Assembly: GCF_003614885.1 (NCBI RefSeq)
Contig: NZ_QZMS01000007.1
Span: 1,612,001 to 1,676,000, forward strand
Origin: Photobacterium salinisoli
GTDB lineage: Bacteria; Pseudomonadota; Gammaproteobacteria; Enterobacterales; Vibrionaceae
DNA: 64,000 nucleotides
Reading direction: 5' to 3'
Under the pieces are notes generated by a model. That model was not told where the DNA came from and searched no databases. It worked only from the letters and a program-made list of their open reading frames with translations. Shown here one piece after another: positions 40,407 through 52,046 of this stretch (the first letter of the stretch is position 1; the number at the start of each line of letters is the position of its first letter). The position numbers and the translations under genes are program-made.

Positions 40407-41081
40407 ATGATTCTGCACGGTGCCTCCATTTCTCCTTTTGTCAGAAAAATCATGCTGGCCTTATCTTACAAAGGGCTGAACTACGACTTACAACCGCTCA
40501 ACCCGTACCTGGAAAAAGAGCTGGCGCACAGACGCCATCCGATGGGAAAAGTGCCGGTACTGGAACATGACAACCTGACAGTTATCGACTCAACAGTTAT
40601 TGCCCATTACCTGGACGACATCTACCCGGTTCCTCCGCTATACCCGGGCGATGCCGGTGAAAGAGCAAAAATCCGTTGGCTGGAAGAATATGCCGATACC
40701 CGGCTCAGTGCACTGCTCGCCGGCGTGCTCTTCTATCAGAAAATACTCAGAGGGCAGATTCTGGAAAAAGAGGTTGATCAGGATGCCATTGACGACTGCA
40801 TTCAGCATCACCTGCCACCGGTTCTGAGCTACCTGGAAGAACAAGTGCCACCTGAAGGGTATATGACGACCCGTTTTTCGATGGCTGAAATTTCGCTATG
40901 GAGTATTTTCCGCAGTGGCTGGATGGCGGGTTTAAGATTGCAGCCTCACTATCCTAAACTGGCTATGTATCTGGAAAGTATTGAGCAAGAGCCCTGGGTG
41001 TCGAATCTGGTGACACAGGAAGATCATGAGCTGGGTGGGTTTTACTGTGACCCTGTGCCTTTAACTGTGCCCAAGCAGTGA
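40407..41081 (+). CDS. glutathione S-transferase family protein
   Basis: 224 residues. Thioredoxin-like N-terminal domain (MILHGASISPFVRKIMLAL, GKVPVLEHDNLTVIDSTVIAHYLDD) and a helical C-terminal domain. The ATG at 40407 is preferred to an in-frame TTG because AAGG lies six bases ahead. The SPFVRK motif suggests a serine-type GST; substrate unknown. Some resemblance to the stringent starvation protein group, but the neighbours do not support that. Confidence 0.88.
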   Translation: MILHGASISPFVRKIMLALSYKGLNYDLQPLNPYLEKELAHRRHPMGKVPVLEHDNLTVIDSTVIAHYLDDIYPVPPLYPGDAGERAKIRWLEEYADTRLSALLAGVLFYQKILRGQILEKEVDQDAIDDCIQHHLPPVLSYLEEQVPPEGYMTTRFSMAEISLWSIFRSGWMAGLRLQPHYPKLAMYLESIEQEPWVSNLVTQEDHELGGFYCDPVPLTVPKQ

Positions 41082-41122
41082 TATCTGCCAATGAGCACAC
41101 CGCCTTTACAGGGTCATAGGTA

Positions 41123-41422
41123 TCAGTTTTGCTGCAAAGAGAAACGGGCAATATCTGCCACAGGGGTTTCACTGTCTTCTATGGCAAAATCACGCTTCAG
41201 CTCAGATTTAGACTTAAAGCGTATCTCACCGCCGGCTGCCACTGTCATATGCTCGGCCTCAGTATTGTGACGAGACTGATACAGCATAACAGCCTGCATA
41301 GTGGATTCTTTCTGAGCGTCAGTTAACGGGGTGCCATCGGCCCATTTGCCCGTTTCAGCCGCTGCCAGTAACTTTTGATACACCTCTGGGGTCATTGCAG
41401 CCAGAATCTGTTGTACATCCAT
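41123..41422 (-). CDS. yeaC: DUF1315 protein YeaC
   Basis: 99 residues, cytoplasmic. MTPEVYQKLLAAAETGKWADGTPLTDAQKE is typical of the YeaC/DUF1315 family, function unknown. In many gammaproteobacteria it is close to ansA, msrB and gapA as here. Confidence 0.88.
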   Translation of the reverse strand: MDVQQILAAMTPEVYQKLLAAAETGKWADGTPLTDAQKESTMQAVMLYQSRHNTEAEHMTVAAGGEIRFKSKSELKRDFAIEDSETPVADIARFSLQQN

Positions 41423-41631
41423 CCCATCTACTCCTCTTGATGCCCGATTATTTCAGGCCACTTGCAATGGTAGGCTACGATAATGACCTGAGTTTGCCAG
41501 TCAAGTAGCGTCTTGGTTTTAGTTTTCTTTTGTTTTCGTGATCACACTGCAGCAATGTCACATTATTCTTTCTCTCTGCTCCGTTTCTGCCGATAGGTAT
41601 TAAGGTATTCTTGATTGTAGTGAACCAACCT

Positions 41632-42519
41632 ATGAGTAACGCACCGCACATGACTTCTTCTGGCAAAAAAACGCGCAACATTTTGTTTTTTTTATCTGCT
41701 GTCGCTTTTCTGCCAGCCTGCCAGGGTGAGTTCAAAACAACGGACAGCCTTTGCTCGGCACATCCCGAGCTGTGTGAAGGACTGAATAATAATGACGGCC
41801 AGTGCCGTATCCAGCGTACCGACCTCATTTGGCAACGCTATAAACAGCTGAAAACGCCGACCGACATTGAAAAACTGCATACCCTTGAATTCACTCGCAG
41901 TTATCAGTATTGCCTGGAGTATGCGGCCGAAATTGAGCCAACCCGCTACAAAGAACGTAAGTCGGTACGAGCTGCTGCGCTCATTCACAGTTATGAGGTC
42001 ATTGAACAGCTGACCGCAGAGCTGGCTGACTCCAAAGAGCCAGAAGTGATTTATGATCGCTGGAGCCAGGGCGAACACCAGGCTAAAGAAGAATTTCTGA
42101 AACTAGAGGGGACAGGACAGCTGCAGACGCCTGAATTACAACTGGCACTGGCCTCTTTTTATACTGGTATTGATAAAGCCAAAACTCGCCAGCTTCTGTT
42201 AAGAGCTCTGGAGCTTTATCATGGCAAGGTCAAAGTGAAACCAGACATTATTCTGACACTGGCGACGCAGGCCCACCAGGACAACAACAAAGCCGAGGCC
42301 TATTTATGGTCAAGAGTAGGTAGCCTGATGGGACTGCCCGTTGCAAATTCAGAAACCTTATCGCGTCTGTATCCAATGCCGCAACAAGATAAAAGTCATC
42401 TGGATGCTTTAGCAGAAAACATCATCCAGAGCATCAGTGCCGGCCATTTTAACCGTGTTTATGTAGAAAAAAATCTGACCGCACTGCCAAGTCAGCAACC
42501 CAACCAGCCATCGTCCTGA
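41632..42519 (+). CDS. DUF2989-family lipoprotein
   Basis: About 295 residues. A lipoprotein-like N-terminus (KKTRNILFFLSAVAFLPAC) gives an acylated cysteine. The mature part has CSAHPELCEGL with two cysteines and a helical repeat-like body (LALASFYTGIDKAKTRQLLLRALELYHG). I recognise the layout of the vibrio DUF2989 family; function is unknown. Start is uncertain: ATGs at 41632 and 41650, the latter nearer the signal peptide. Convergent with msrB. Confidence 0.8.
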   Translation: MSNAPHMTSSGKKTRNILFFLSAVAFLPACQGEFKTTDSLCSAHPELCEGLNNNDGQCRIQRTDLIWQRYKQLKTPTDIEKLHTLEFTRSYQYCLEYAAEIEPTRYKERKSVRAAALIHSYEVIEQLTAELADSKEPEVIYDRWSQGEHQAKEEFLKLEGTGQLQTPELQLALASFYTGIDKAKTRQLLLRALELYHGKVKVKPDIILTLATQAHQDNNKAEAYLWSRVGSLMGLPVANSETLSRLYPMPQQDKSHLDALAENIIQSISAGHFNRVYVEKNLTALPSQQPNQPSS

Positions 42520-42545
42520 TAACACCATCACGGGCAGCACTGCCG

Positions 42546-42935
42546 TTACTCCACCTCACTAAATTGCAGTGAGACAGAATTGACGCAGTATCGCTGCCCG
42601 GTAGAAACTGGCCCATCATCAAATACATGCCCTAAATGACTGTCACATTCTGCACAGCGAATTTCCGTTCGCTTCATCCCGTGACGGGTATCGCTTAAAT
42701 ACCGAATTGAATCAGAATTAACCGGTGCATCAAAACTCGGCCAGCCACATCCCGAATCGTATTTTTGCTCAGAATGAAATAAGGCAATTTGACAACAAGT
42801 GCAGTGATATATTCCTGTTTTCTTATTATGCAATAACGTGCCTGAAAAAGGGGCTTCTGTACCACCTTCCCGACAGACGTAATATTGTTCATCTGACAAC
42901 AGTTCTTTCCAATAAGAATTTGTTTTAAAAGCCAT
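42546..42935 (-). CDS. msrB: peptide methionine (R)-S-oxide reductase
   Basis: 129 residues. Reduces R-methionine sulfoxide in proteins. Zinc cysteines C45/C48 and C94/C97, catalytic C117 (RYCVNS), and C63 (SGCGWPSF) as likely recycling cysteine. Divergent from gapA, as in E. coli. Confidence 0.97.
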   Translation of the reverse strand: MAFKTNSYWKELLSDEQYYVCREGGTEAPFSGTLLHNKKTGIYHCTCCQIALFHSEQKYDSGCGWPSFDAPVNSDSIRYLSDTRHGMKRTEIRCAECDSHLGHVFDDGPVSTGQRYCVNSVSLQFSEVE

Positions 42936-44276
<1,341 letters not shown>

Positions 44277-44293
44277 GACTTAGACGATGACTC

Positions 44294-44318
44294 AAAAGGC
44301 GGCTGATGGCCGCCTTTT
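44294..44318 (+). terminator. terminator of gapA
   Basis: AAAAGGCGGC-tgat-GGCCGCCTTTTT; stem followed by Ts. Confidence 0.85.
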
Positions 44319-44394
44319 TGCTATCTGTCATCCGGATAGAGTCTCGACGGGCAGCAGTGTCGCCCGCTTTTCATTGGCTTGTAAAGGAATCACT

Positions 44395-45267
44395 ATGGAC
44401 TTACGTCAACTTCCGACTTCAACAGTGCTTTCAGAACATATCAGCCTGTGCCGTCTTGATGGTGTGGATATCATTCGAATTCTTCACCCTGAATGCCAGG
44501 CCGCTGTCTCATTATTTGGTGGTCATCTCTTAAGTTTCCAGCCGCAGGGACACAAGGACCTGATTTGGATGAGTGAGGCCGCCGACTTCTCAGGTAAATC
44601 ACCGATTCGTGGTGGCATTCCAGTCTGCTGGCCTTGGTTCGGTAAAGTTGCCAGTCCTTCGCACGGTTTTGCACGTTCCAGTGTTTGGGAGCTGGAAAGT
44701 TTCAACGATCAGAAAAGCCATGTCACTGTCACGCTCACGCTGCATGATTCCCCCAAGTCCCGTGCTATATGGCCCTACCGCTTCCATAACCGGCTTCACT
44801 TTGAGTTCGATAAAACCCTCAAAGTCCAGCTGACCAGCACCAATACCGACCAGCGGCCTTGGCATATGTCCGGCGCGCTTCATACCTATCTGGCCGTGGG
44901 AGACATTATGCAAGCGAAATTGTCCGGGCTGGGTAATGAATACCTCGACGGTCTGGCCGATCAGCAACGTCTTCCAACCAATGGTGTCTTACAATTCGAT
45001 GACGCCGTAGACAGGGTTTACAGCCGGGCAGAAGACACGATTTATCTGGAAGATCCTGCTCTGTTTCGCCGCCTGCGCATGCATAACCATGGCCATGACA
45101 GTGCCGTGGTCTGGAACCCATGGCAGTCAGGTGCGGCAGGCATGGCTGATATGACGCCGGATGGTTACACCACTATGCTGTGTGTGGAATCAGCCGTAGC
45201 GGGTCAGAGTATTGTGCTGGAACCCGGGCAATCACATCATCTCAGTACCGAAATTGGCGTCGAGTAA
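44395..45267 (+). CDS. yeaD: D-hexose-6-phosphate epimerase family protein YeaD
   Basis: 290 residues, aldose-1-epimerase-like beta-sandwich. Motifs GGHLLSFQPQG, RGGIPVCWPWFG, SHGFAR and PWQSGAAGMADM are those of the YeaD family, thought to interconvert hexose-6-phosphate anomers. The ATG at 44395 has AAAGGA seven bases upstream. Follows gapA as in enterics. Confidence 0.92.
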   Translation: MDLRQLPTSTVLSEHISLCRLDGVDIIRILHPECQAAVSLFGGHLLSFQPQGHKDLIWMSEAADFSGKSPIRGGIPVCWPWFGKVASPSHGFARSSVWELESFNDQKSHVTVTLTLHDSPKSRAIWPYRFHNRLHFEFDKTLKVQLTSTNTDQRPWHMSGALHTYLAVGDIMQAKLSGLGNEYLDGLADQQRLPTNGVLQFDDAVDRVYSRAEDTIYLEDPALFRRLRMHNHGHDSAVVWNPWQSGAAGMADMTPDGYTTMLCVESAVAGQSIVLEPGQSHHLSTEIGVE

Positions 45268-45271
45268 CTAC

Positions 45272-45295
45272 CAGGCTCAGGAAAACCTGAGCCTG
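45272..45295. terminator. bidirectional terminator between yeaD and the VOC gene
   Basis: CAGGCTCAGG-aaaa-CCTGAGCCTG, perfect 10-bp stem. Confidence 0.75.
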
Positions 45296-45323
45296 ATTTA
45301 ACTGCTGACTTTAGCCTCTGAGC

Positions 45324-45704
45324 TCAGGCCTGCATGGTTATATCTGCTTCAATCAGCACCCAGCCGTTACCATCCGGATCATTGAAAGTCGCGAAACGCC
45401 CTCCCATTAAGGTCACAATCTCAGAGAGACTGACCCCCCGGTTGGTGAGCTCATCGTATGTCGAGGTAATATCGTCGGTATGCACCACTAACCCCTGGAC
45501 TGAGCCTGCCTGCATTCCCCCAAATGGCATTACCAGACTAATGGTCGTCTCTGCGCCCTTAGGTGCCAGCTGTATCCAACGTTTATGGCTATCCGCCTTG
45601 TGATCCCGGATCAGCTCAAACCCCAGTGCATCTCTGTAAAACAAAAGTGCCTGGCTTTGGTCCGATACAGGAATCGACACAGTATCAACCCGCGAAATCG
45701 GCAT
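45324..45704 (-). CDS. VOC (glyoxalase/bleomycin-resistance fold) family protein
   Basis: 126 residues from the ATG at 45704, which has a strong GGAGGAG site. The betaalphabetabetabeta pattern VDTVSIPVSDQSQALLFYRDALGFELIRD and FNDPDGNGWVLIEADI are typical of the VOC superfamily. The substrate cannot be inferred; metal ligands are not obvious. Confidence 0.85.
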   Translation of the reverse strand: MPISRVDTVSIPVSDQSQALLFYRDALGFELIRDHKADSHKRWIQLAPKGAETTISLVMPFGGMQAGSVQGLVVHTDDITSTYDELTNRGVSLSEIVTLMGGRFATFNDPDGNGWVLIEADITMQA

Positions 45705-46255
45705 GTATCTCCTCCCCCTCAAGCTACACTTTTCTAGCTTAAATCAGAGCTGTTGATTTAGCTCAAAAAATAAGCAATCTGTTTGATGACATGCTCCTCC
45801 TCTGAGCCTGTTTCCCAGTATTGAGACAGGACGGGTAGCTGGTTTTCTTCAGTGCATCCCTTTCAAAAAACCATCTTCAGCTGAGTTTCCCATTACCGGC
45901 ATCATTTAACGCCAACCCACACAGCCGATACCAGATTTCGCACCAGTTCCTACCGTTTGCCCGCTTCAACTCACTTCCCTGAATAATGCGGCTTCAAGCT
46001 GAATCCCGACCCAGTTAAAGTGGCGTTTTTTTGAACAAGATGGCTTGCAGATCCCTGTTGATAGGAGGATAGTACCTCTATGGATAGGTTGTTTTTTGCC
46101 CATCACTGTCTGATGTGTCAGCTAAATTTTTCAGCAAAACCAACCACTCACTAAAGCAAATTAATTAGTTAGGTCTAGTCTTAGTTATGAGGGATGTGAA
46201 AGATTATTGATTTCGTCCTTTCTAAATGATTGAAGAACGATTCAGGGGGCATACC
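45705..46255 (+). other. 551-bp region upstream of yeaG
   Basis: Between divergent genes. It should contain the promoter of the yeaG-yeaH operon, which in E. coli depends on RpoS, but I cannot mark a reliable promoter. A 24-codon frame at 46080-46154 starts 12 bases after GGAGGA; it is too weak to call as a gene. Confidence 0.4.
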
Positions 46256-48190
46256 ATGAGTATTTTTGACCACTATCGTCATCGCTATGAAGAAGCCAAG
46301 GATGAAGAGCTTTCATTGCAAGAATTCCTTGAGATTTGCCGTAACGATCGCAGTGCTTACGTAAACGCCGCAGAACGTCTTCTGATGGCGATTGGTGAAC
46401 CGGAAATGGTAGATACCGCAAAAGACCCGCGTCTGAGCCGGATCTTTTCCAACCGTGTCATCTCGCGCTATCCGACGTTTGAAGACTTCTATGGCATGGA
46501 AGAGGCCATTGAACAAATTGTTTCTTACCTGAAGCATGCCGCTCAGGGCCTGGAAGAACGTAAACAAATTCTCTATCTGCTGGGTCCAGTAGGTGGCGGT
46601 AAATCCTCACTGGCTGAAAAATTAAAAAGTCTGATGCAAAAAGTGCCCATTTACGTGCTGACTGCCAACGGTGAGCGCAGTCCGGTAAATGACCACCCAT
46701 TCTGCCTGTTCGACCCACTTGAAGACGGCGAAATTCTGAACAAAGAATTTGGCATCCCTCATCGCTATCTGAACAATATTATGTCACCATGGGCAGCGAA
46801 ACGCTTGAAAGAATTCGGTGGTGATATCACCAAATTCAAAGTGGTAAAAGTGCGTCCATCCATTCTGCATCAGGTGGGTATCGCGAAAACAGAGCCTGGT
46901 GATGAGAACAACCAGGATATTTCATCCCTGGTAGGTAAAGTGGATATCCGTCAGCTTGAGCATTTTGCCCAGGACGACCCGGATGCTTACAGCTACTCAG
47001 GTGCGCTGTGTAAAGCCAATCAGGGTATGATGGAATTCGTGGAGATGTTCAAAGCACCGCTGAAAGTGCTGCACCCACTGCTGACCGCCACTCAGGAAGG
47101 CAACTATAACGGTACAGAAGGTCTGTCCGCTCTGCCTTTCGATGGCATTATTCTGGCTCACTCCAACGAATCAGAATGGCAGACTTTCCGAAACAACAAA
47201 AATAATGAGGCGTTTCTCGATCGTGTTTACATAGTGAAAGTGCCTTATTGTCTGCGTGTATCGGAAGAGATCAAGATTTACGAAAAACTGCTGATGAACA
47301 GCGAACTGGCTAATTCGCCATGTTCTCCGAGTACGCTGGATATTCTGGCCCGCTTCTCAGTGCTGTCGCGCCTGAAAGAGCCTGAAAACTCAAGCATGTA
47401 CTCAAAAATGCGGGTGTATGACGGTGAAACCCTCAAAGACACGGATCCAAAAGCCAAGTCTTATCAGGAATACCGCGATTACGCCGGTGTAGATGAAGGT
47501 ATGTCCGGTCTATCAACCCGCTTCGCGTTCAAAATCCTGTCCCGGGTGTTCAACTTTGACCACTCAGAAGTCGCCGCGAACCCGGTTCACCTGTTCTATG
47601 TTCTGGAACAACAGATCGAACGTGAACAGTTCCCGCAGGAAAATGCCGAGAAATACCTGGAGCACCTGAAAGGCTACCTGATTCCCAAATATGTCGAATT
47701 TATCGGCAAGGAAATTCAGACTGCTTATCTGGAGTCCTACTCTGAGTACGGTCAGAACATTTTCGACCGCTATGTCAGCTATGCGGACTTCTGGATTCAG
47801 GATCAGGAATATCGCGATCCGGAGACAGGTCAACTGTTCGACCGCGCTGCATTGAACAACGAGCTTGAGAAAATCGAGAAGCCTGCCGGTATCAGTAATC
47901 CGAAAGACTTCCGTAACGAGATCGTCAACTTTGTATTGCGTGCACGTGCCAGCAATGCCGGTAAAAATCCAAATTGGACCAGCTACGAGAAACTGCGCAC
48001 GGTTATTGAGAAGAAAATGTTCTCAAATACCGAAGAGCTGCTTCCTGTCATCTCGTTCAACGCCAAAACCTCTACGGAGGAACAGAAGAAGCACGACGAT
48101 TTTGTCGCCCGTATGATGGAAAAAGGCTATACCCGCAAGCAAGTACGTCTGTTGTCTGAATGGTATCTGCGCGTACGTAAATCATCGTAA
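46256..48190 (+). CDS. yeaG: PrkA-type serine protein kinase YeaG
   Basis: 644 residues, identical in length to E. coli YeaG. Start at 46256 with AGGGGG upstream. PrkA AAA-like domain with Walker A GPVGGGKS at about 110-117, then the kinase-like C-terminal domain. It acts in stationary-phase and nutrient-stress responses. Forms a block with yeaH and ycgB, whose homologues co-occur widely. Confidence 0.96.
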   Translation: MSIFDHYRHRYEEAKDEELSLQEFLEICRNDRSAYVNAAERLLMAIGEPEMVDTAKDPRLSRIFSNRVISRYPTFEDFYGMEEAIEQIVSYLKHAAQGLEERKQILYLLGPVGGGKSSLAEKLKSLMQKVPIYVLTANGERSPVNDHPFCLFDPLEDGEILNKEFGIPHRYLNNIMSPWAAKRLKEFGGDITKFKVVKVRPSILHQVGIAKTEPGDENNQDISSLVGKVDIRQLEHFAQDDPDAYSYSGALCKANQGMMEFVEMFKAPLKVLHPLLTATQEGNYNGTEGLSALPFDGIILAHSNESEWQTFRNNKNNEAFLDRVYIVKVPYCLRVSEEIKIYEKLLMNSELANSPCSPSTLDILARFSVLSRLKEPENSSMYSKMRVYDGETLKDTDPKAKSYQEYRDYAGVDEGMSGLSTRFAFKILSRVFNFDHSEVAANPVHLFYVLEQQIEREQFPQENAEKYLEHLKGYLIPKYVEFIGKEIQTAYLESYSEYGQNIFDRYVSYADFWIQDQEYRDPETGQLFDRAALNNELEKIEKPAGISNPKDFRNEIVNFVLRARASNAGKNPNWTSYEKLRTVIEKKMFSNTEELLPVISFNAKTSTEEQKKHDDFVARMMEKGYTRKQVRLLSEWYLRVRKSS

Positions 48191-48221
48191 TTGATGGATG
48201 ATGATCAAGGGGGGAGAGCTT

Positions 48222-49493
48222 ATGGCGCACTTTATCGACCGCAGGCTCAACGGCAAAAATAAGAGCACAGTGAACCGGCAGCGTTTTTTACGCCGGCACA
48301 AGCAACAGATCAAAGATTCTATTGCTGATGCCGTTAATAAACGCTCCATCACTGACGTGGAAAGCGGAGAAAGCATCACTATCCCTTCCCGCGACATACG
48401 TGAACCCTCGTTCCATCAGGGACGAGGTGGACAGCGAGAAATCGTCCATCCTGGTAACGATCAGTTCAGCCCTGGTGACCGCATTGAGCGGCCCCAGGGG
48501 GGAGCCGGTTCCGGCGGTGCGGGCGAAGGCCAGGCAAGCCCTGATGGCGAGGGGCAAGATGACTTTGTCTTTCAAATCTCTAAAGACGAGTATCTGGATC
48601 TGCTTTTTGAAGATCTCGAACTCCCGAACCTGAAAAAAAATCAATTCAACAAACTTGTTGAGTGGAAAACTTTCCGCTCCGGATTTAAATCTACCGGGGT
48701 ACCGGCCAATATCGCCATTGTCAGGTCCCTGCGTAATTCTCTCGCCCGTCGTACTGCGATGACGGCAGCAAAACGTCGCCAGTTGCGAGAGCTGGAGCTT
48801 GAACTCGACAGATTACAAAGCACAGAACCGGCACAACCGTTTGATGAGCAGCGTGTGAAAGAAGAAATACAGACACTGCGCGATCGCATCAGCAAAGTGC
48901 CATTCATCGATACCTTTGACCTGAGATACAAAAACTACGAACGTCGTCCTATGCCCAGTAGTCAGGCAGTGATGTTTTGTCTGATGGACGTATCAGGTTC
49001 AATGGATCAGGCAACCAAGGATATGGCGAAACGCTTCTATATCCTGCTTTACCTTTTCCTGACACGAACCTACAAAAATGTGGATGTGGTCTTTATCCGC
49101 CACCATACACAAGCCAAAGAAGTGGACGAACACGAGTTTTTCTATTCTCAGGAAACCGGGGGCACCATAGTATCCAGTGCATTGCGTCTGATGGATGAAA
49201 TCATTAAGAAGCGGTATTCCCCTTCAGAATGGAACATCTATGCAGCGCAGGCTTCAGATGGCGACAACTGGGCGGATGATTCTCCCGGCTGCCGTGAGTT
49301 GCTCGACAAGCATATTCTGCCGGTTTCGCGTTATTACTCGTACATTGAAATTACCCGTCGGGCTCATCAGACGCTGTGGCGCGAATATGAGTCCCTGCTG
49401 GGCAACCATGAAAATTTTGCCATGCAGAACATTCGCAGCGTAGAAGACATCTTCCCGGTATTCCGAGAACTGTTCAAAAAACAAGTCCATTAA
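48222..49493 (+). CDS. yeaH: DUF444 von Willebrand-type protein YeaH
   Basis: 423 residues. Start at 48222 with GGGGGGAGAG upstream. An arginine-rich N-terminus ([22 protein letters not shown]) and a glycine-rich linker (about 85-115) precede a VWA-like domain with a MIDAS motif DVSGSMD at about residue 255. Partner of YeaG in stress signalling. It starts 31 bp after yeaG. Confidence 0.95.
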   Translation: MAHFIDRRLNGKNKSTVNRQRFLRRHKQQIKDSIADAVNKRSITDVESGESITIPSRDIREPSFHQGRGGQREIVHPGNDQFSPGDRIERPQGGAGSGGAGEGQASPDGEGQDDFVFQISKDEYLDLLFEDLELPNLKKNQFNKLVEWKTFRSGFKSTGVPANIAIVRSLRNSLARRTAMTAAKRRQLRELELELDRLQSTEPAQPFDEQRVKEEIQTLRDRISKVPFIDTFDLRYKNYERRPMPSSQAVMFCLMDVSGSMDQATKDMAKRFYILLYLFLTRTYKNVDVVFIRHHTQAKEVDEHEFFYSQETGGTIVSSALRLMDEIIKKRYSPSEWNIYAAQASDGDNWADDSPGCRELLDKHILPVSRYYSYIEITRRAHQTLWREYESLLGNHENFAMQNIRSVEDIFPVFRELFKKQVH

Positions 49494-49590
49494 TCCTAAG
49501 GCGCAGGGCGACGTAAAAACTCGCCCATCTGCAATCTACACTTAAGGGACAGCGCTGATTATTGGCCGACGCGCATCAGGGGAGTGGGTT

Positions 49591-51123
49591 ATGGAAACAG
49601 AGATCAAACAAAAGGCACTCAGTGATGGTCCGGACTGGACATTTGAACTGCTTGATCAATACCACAAGGAAATCAAGCGGGTGGCCAACCATTACCGGTT
49701 AGATGCCTACCCTAACCAAATTGAGATCATTACTGCCGAGCAAATGATGGATGCCTATTCCAGCATCGGCATGCCGATTAATTACAATCACTGGTCATTC
49801 GGAAAACGCTTCATCGAAACAGAGCGTGGTTACAAACATGGCCAGATGGGACTGGCGTATGAAATAGTGATCAACTCAGATCCCTGTATCGCCTACCTGA
49901 TGGAAGAAAACACTATCACCATGCAGGCCCTGGTCATGGCCCATGCCAGCTATGGCCATAATTCTTTCTTTAAAGGCAACTACCTGTTCAAAACCTGGAC
50001 AGACGCCAGCTCAATTATTGATTACCTGCTATTTGCTAAAAAATACATCTCTGAATGTGAGGAAAAATACGGTGATGTAGAGGTCGAAAAATTACTCGAC
50101 TCCTGTCACGCGCTGATGAACTACGGCGTTGATCGCTACAAACGGCCGCAAAAAATCTCGCTGGTTGAAGAAACCGCCCGTCAGAAAGCACGGGAAGAGT
50201 ATCTGCAAACGCAAGTGAATGCGCTATGGCGCACTATTCCGGCGCAAGCGGAAAAGGATCTGCATGACGAAGAAATCCGTTTTCCTGCCGATCCCCAGGA
50301 GAACATTCTGTACTTTATTGAAAAACATGCTCCGCTTCTCGAGCCCTGGCAGAGAGAAATCGTGCGGATTGTGCGCAAGATAAGCCAATATTTTTATCCT
50401 CAGAAACAGACTCAGGTTATGAATGAGGGATGGGCGACGTTCTGGCACTACACCATTTTGAATCATCTCTATGATGAAGGGCTGGTCACTGATCGATTTA
50501 TGCTTGAGTTCCTGCACAGCCACACCAATGTCGTTGCGCAGCCAACCTATAACAGCCCTTACTACAGCGGTATCAACCCTTACGCCCTCGGGTTTGCCAT
50601 GTTTCAGGATATTCGCCGCATCTGCGAAAATCCCACCGAGGAAGACAAATACTGGTTTCCCGATTTTGCCGGCAAAGACTGGCTGGATACTGTGCATTTT
50701 GCAATGGAGAACTTTAAAGACGAAAGTTTCATCAGCCAGTTTTTGTCACCAAAACTGATCCGTGATTTTAAATTCTTTGCGGTTGATGACGATGACAGAA
50801 ACAACTATGTGGAAGTCAATGCGATTCACAATGAAGAAGGCTACAGGGCAATTAGGGAAAAACTGTCGTCACAGTACAATCTGAGTAACAACGAGCCAAA
50901 CTTGCAGGTATGGAACGTGGCATTGCGCGGCGACAGGTCGCTAACGCTAAGGTACGTGCCGCATAACCGGATACCTTTGTCAGACAGCTATAACGAGGTC
51001 CTTAAACACCTTCATCGTCTGTGGGGGTTTGATGTCATTCTGGAAGAAGAGCTGAGTGACGGCAGAAGCCATATTCTGTCGACCTGCCCTACCAGAAGCA
51101 GCAGTTACTCTTCAGAGCTCTGA
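49591..51123 (+). CDS. ycgB: SpoVR-family protein YcgB
   Basis: 510 residues, the same length as E. coli YcgB. SpoVR homologues are regularly linked to PrkA and DUF444 genes; biochemical role unknown. Conserved stretches GHNSFFKGNYLFKTWT, MNEGWATFWHY and INPYALGFAMFQDI are visible. It follows yeaH by 97 bp with a GGGGAGTGGGTT ribosome site and ends at a strong terminator. Confidence 0.95.
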   Translation: METEIKQKALSDGPDWTFELLDQYHKEIKRVANHYRLDAYPNQIEIITAEQMMDAYSSIGMPINYNHWSFGKRFIETERGYKHGQMGLAYEIVINSDPCIAYLMEENTITMQALVMAHASYGHNSFFKGNYLFKTWTDASSIIDYLLFAKKYISECEEKYGDVEVEKLLDSCHALMNYGVDRYKRPQKISLVEETARQKAREEYLQTQVNALWRTIPAQAEKDLHDEEIRFPADPQENILYFIEKHAPLLEPWQREIVRIVRKISQYFYPQKQTQVMNEGWATFWHYTILNHLYDEGLVTDRFMLEFLHSHTNVVAQPTYNSPYYSGINPYALGFAMFQDIRRICENPTEEDKYWFPDFAGKDWLDTVHFAMENFKDESFISQFLSPKLIRDFKFFAVDDDDRNNYVEVNAIHNEEGYRAIREKLSSQYNLSNNEPNLQVWNVALRGDRSLTLRYVPHNRIPLSDSYNEVLKHLHRLWGFDVILEEELSDGRSHILSTCPTRSSSYSSEL

Positions 51124-51140
51124 ATTAAAATCTTGCGCAA

Positions 51141-51170
51141 AAAAAGAGAGGCATTACGCCTCTCTTTTTC
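51141..51170. terminator. bidirectional terminator between ycgB and fadR
   Basis: AAAAAGAGAGGC-atta-GCCTCTCTTTTT, a perfect stem with A- and T-runs on both sides. Confidence 0.92.
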
Positions 51171-51194
51171 ATTCACATAGTGGTTAGCAGCTGA

Positions 51195-52046
51195 TTACTG
51201 CTCTTCCTCGTGCAGATAACGGGCAATTTCGATACGATGACTGTACCAGATAGCTCCACTGTCGCGACCGTATTTTCGAATACGATCTGCTACCAGCTCT
51301 GACTGATGATTATCGCAGTACGACTTCAGATCGCGATAATATGCCAACGCCAGCTCACAGGCTTCACGGTTCATGAAGTAATATCCACCCACTCGGGTGT
51401 AAATTTTACGCAGACCGTTAATTGTCAGTACATACAGGATGTTACCTGAGTGGGTAGCCATTCCCTGAAACATGCGGTAATCAAAATAATTGAAGGCACG
51501 GGCACGGCAAATCTGCTCACACAGCTCCGGCTGTTCCTTACCGTATTTATCGACAATTTTTCTGACTTCCAGCAGCAGCTCAGGCTTTGCCTCACAGCTT
51601 TCCACGAAAGACTCGAAGCTGCTCGCAGCCAGGAGAGATTCACAGGAATGGATAACATAATCCAGCAACTGGCTGACTTTTTCGCTGTTAGATTTCACCG
51701 CATAACGCATGTAAACGGTACTGATATCGGTACGGGCAGCCAGCAGATCTTCCAGAACGCGCTGAACATCCTGGCCATCCAGAGTAATAAGGGTATCCAG
51801 GATGCTCAGTCCTGAAGTGTCCATATAGTTATTTACCCGGGTTGGCTTACCGTGTTGAATGGTCAGCCATCCATCACGTGCCAAACGCTGCAGCACTTCC
51901 CGTAAAGTTGTACGTGTCACACCAATCAGCTCTGATAATTCACGCTCTGCAGGTAAAATTGACCCCTGCGGAAAGTGATTATTCCAGATACTCTCAATGA
52001 TGTATTTCTCAGCAAATGTTGCTGGGCTATCAGCCTTTATAACCAT
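51195..52046 (-). CDS. fadR: fatty acid metabolism regulator FadR (vibrio form)
   Basis: 283 residues, about 40 more than E. coli FadR; vibrio FadR proteins have an insertion that adds an acyl-CoA site. GntR-type winged helix (PAERELSELIGVTRTTLREVLQRLARDGWLTIQHGKPTRV, about 33-72) then an all-helical acyl-CoA domain. It represses beta-oxidation and activates unsaturated fatty acid synthesis. Divergent from nhaB as in E. coli. A matching operator is present at fadH in this window. Confidence 0.96.
   Translation of the reverse strand: MVIKADSPATFAEKYIIESIWNNHFPQGSILPAERELSELIGVTRTTLREVLQRLARDGWLTIQHGKPTRVNNYMDTSGLSILDTLITLDGQDVQRVLEDLLAARTDISTVYMRYAVKSNSEKVSQLLDYVIHSCESLLAASSFESFVESCEAKPELLLEVRKIVDKYGKEQPELCEQICRARAFNYFDYRMFQGMATHSGNILYVLTINGLRKIYTRVGGYYFMNREACELALAYYRDLKSYCDNHQSELVADRIRKYGRDSGAIWYSHRIEIARYLHEEEQ

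Noticed and set aside
46080..46154. 24-codon frame upstream of yeaG, possible leader peptide
   Set aside because: GGAGGA is 12 bases from the ATG, too far for a good start, and the codon content gives no sign of a regulatory peptide.
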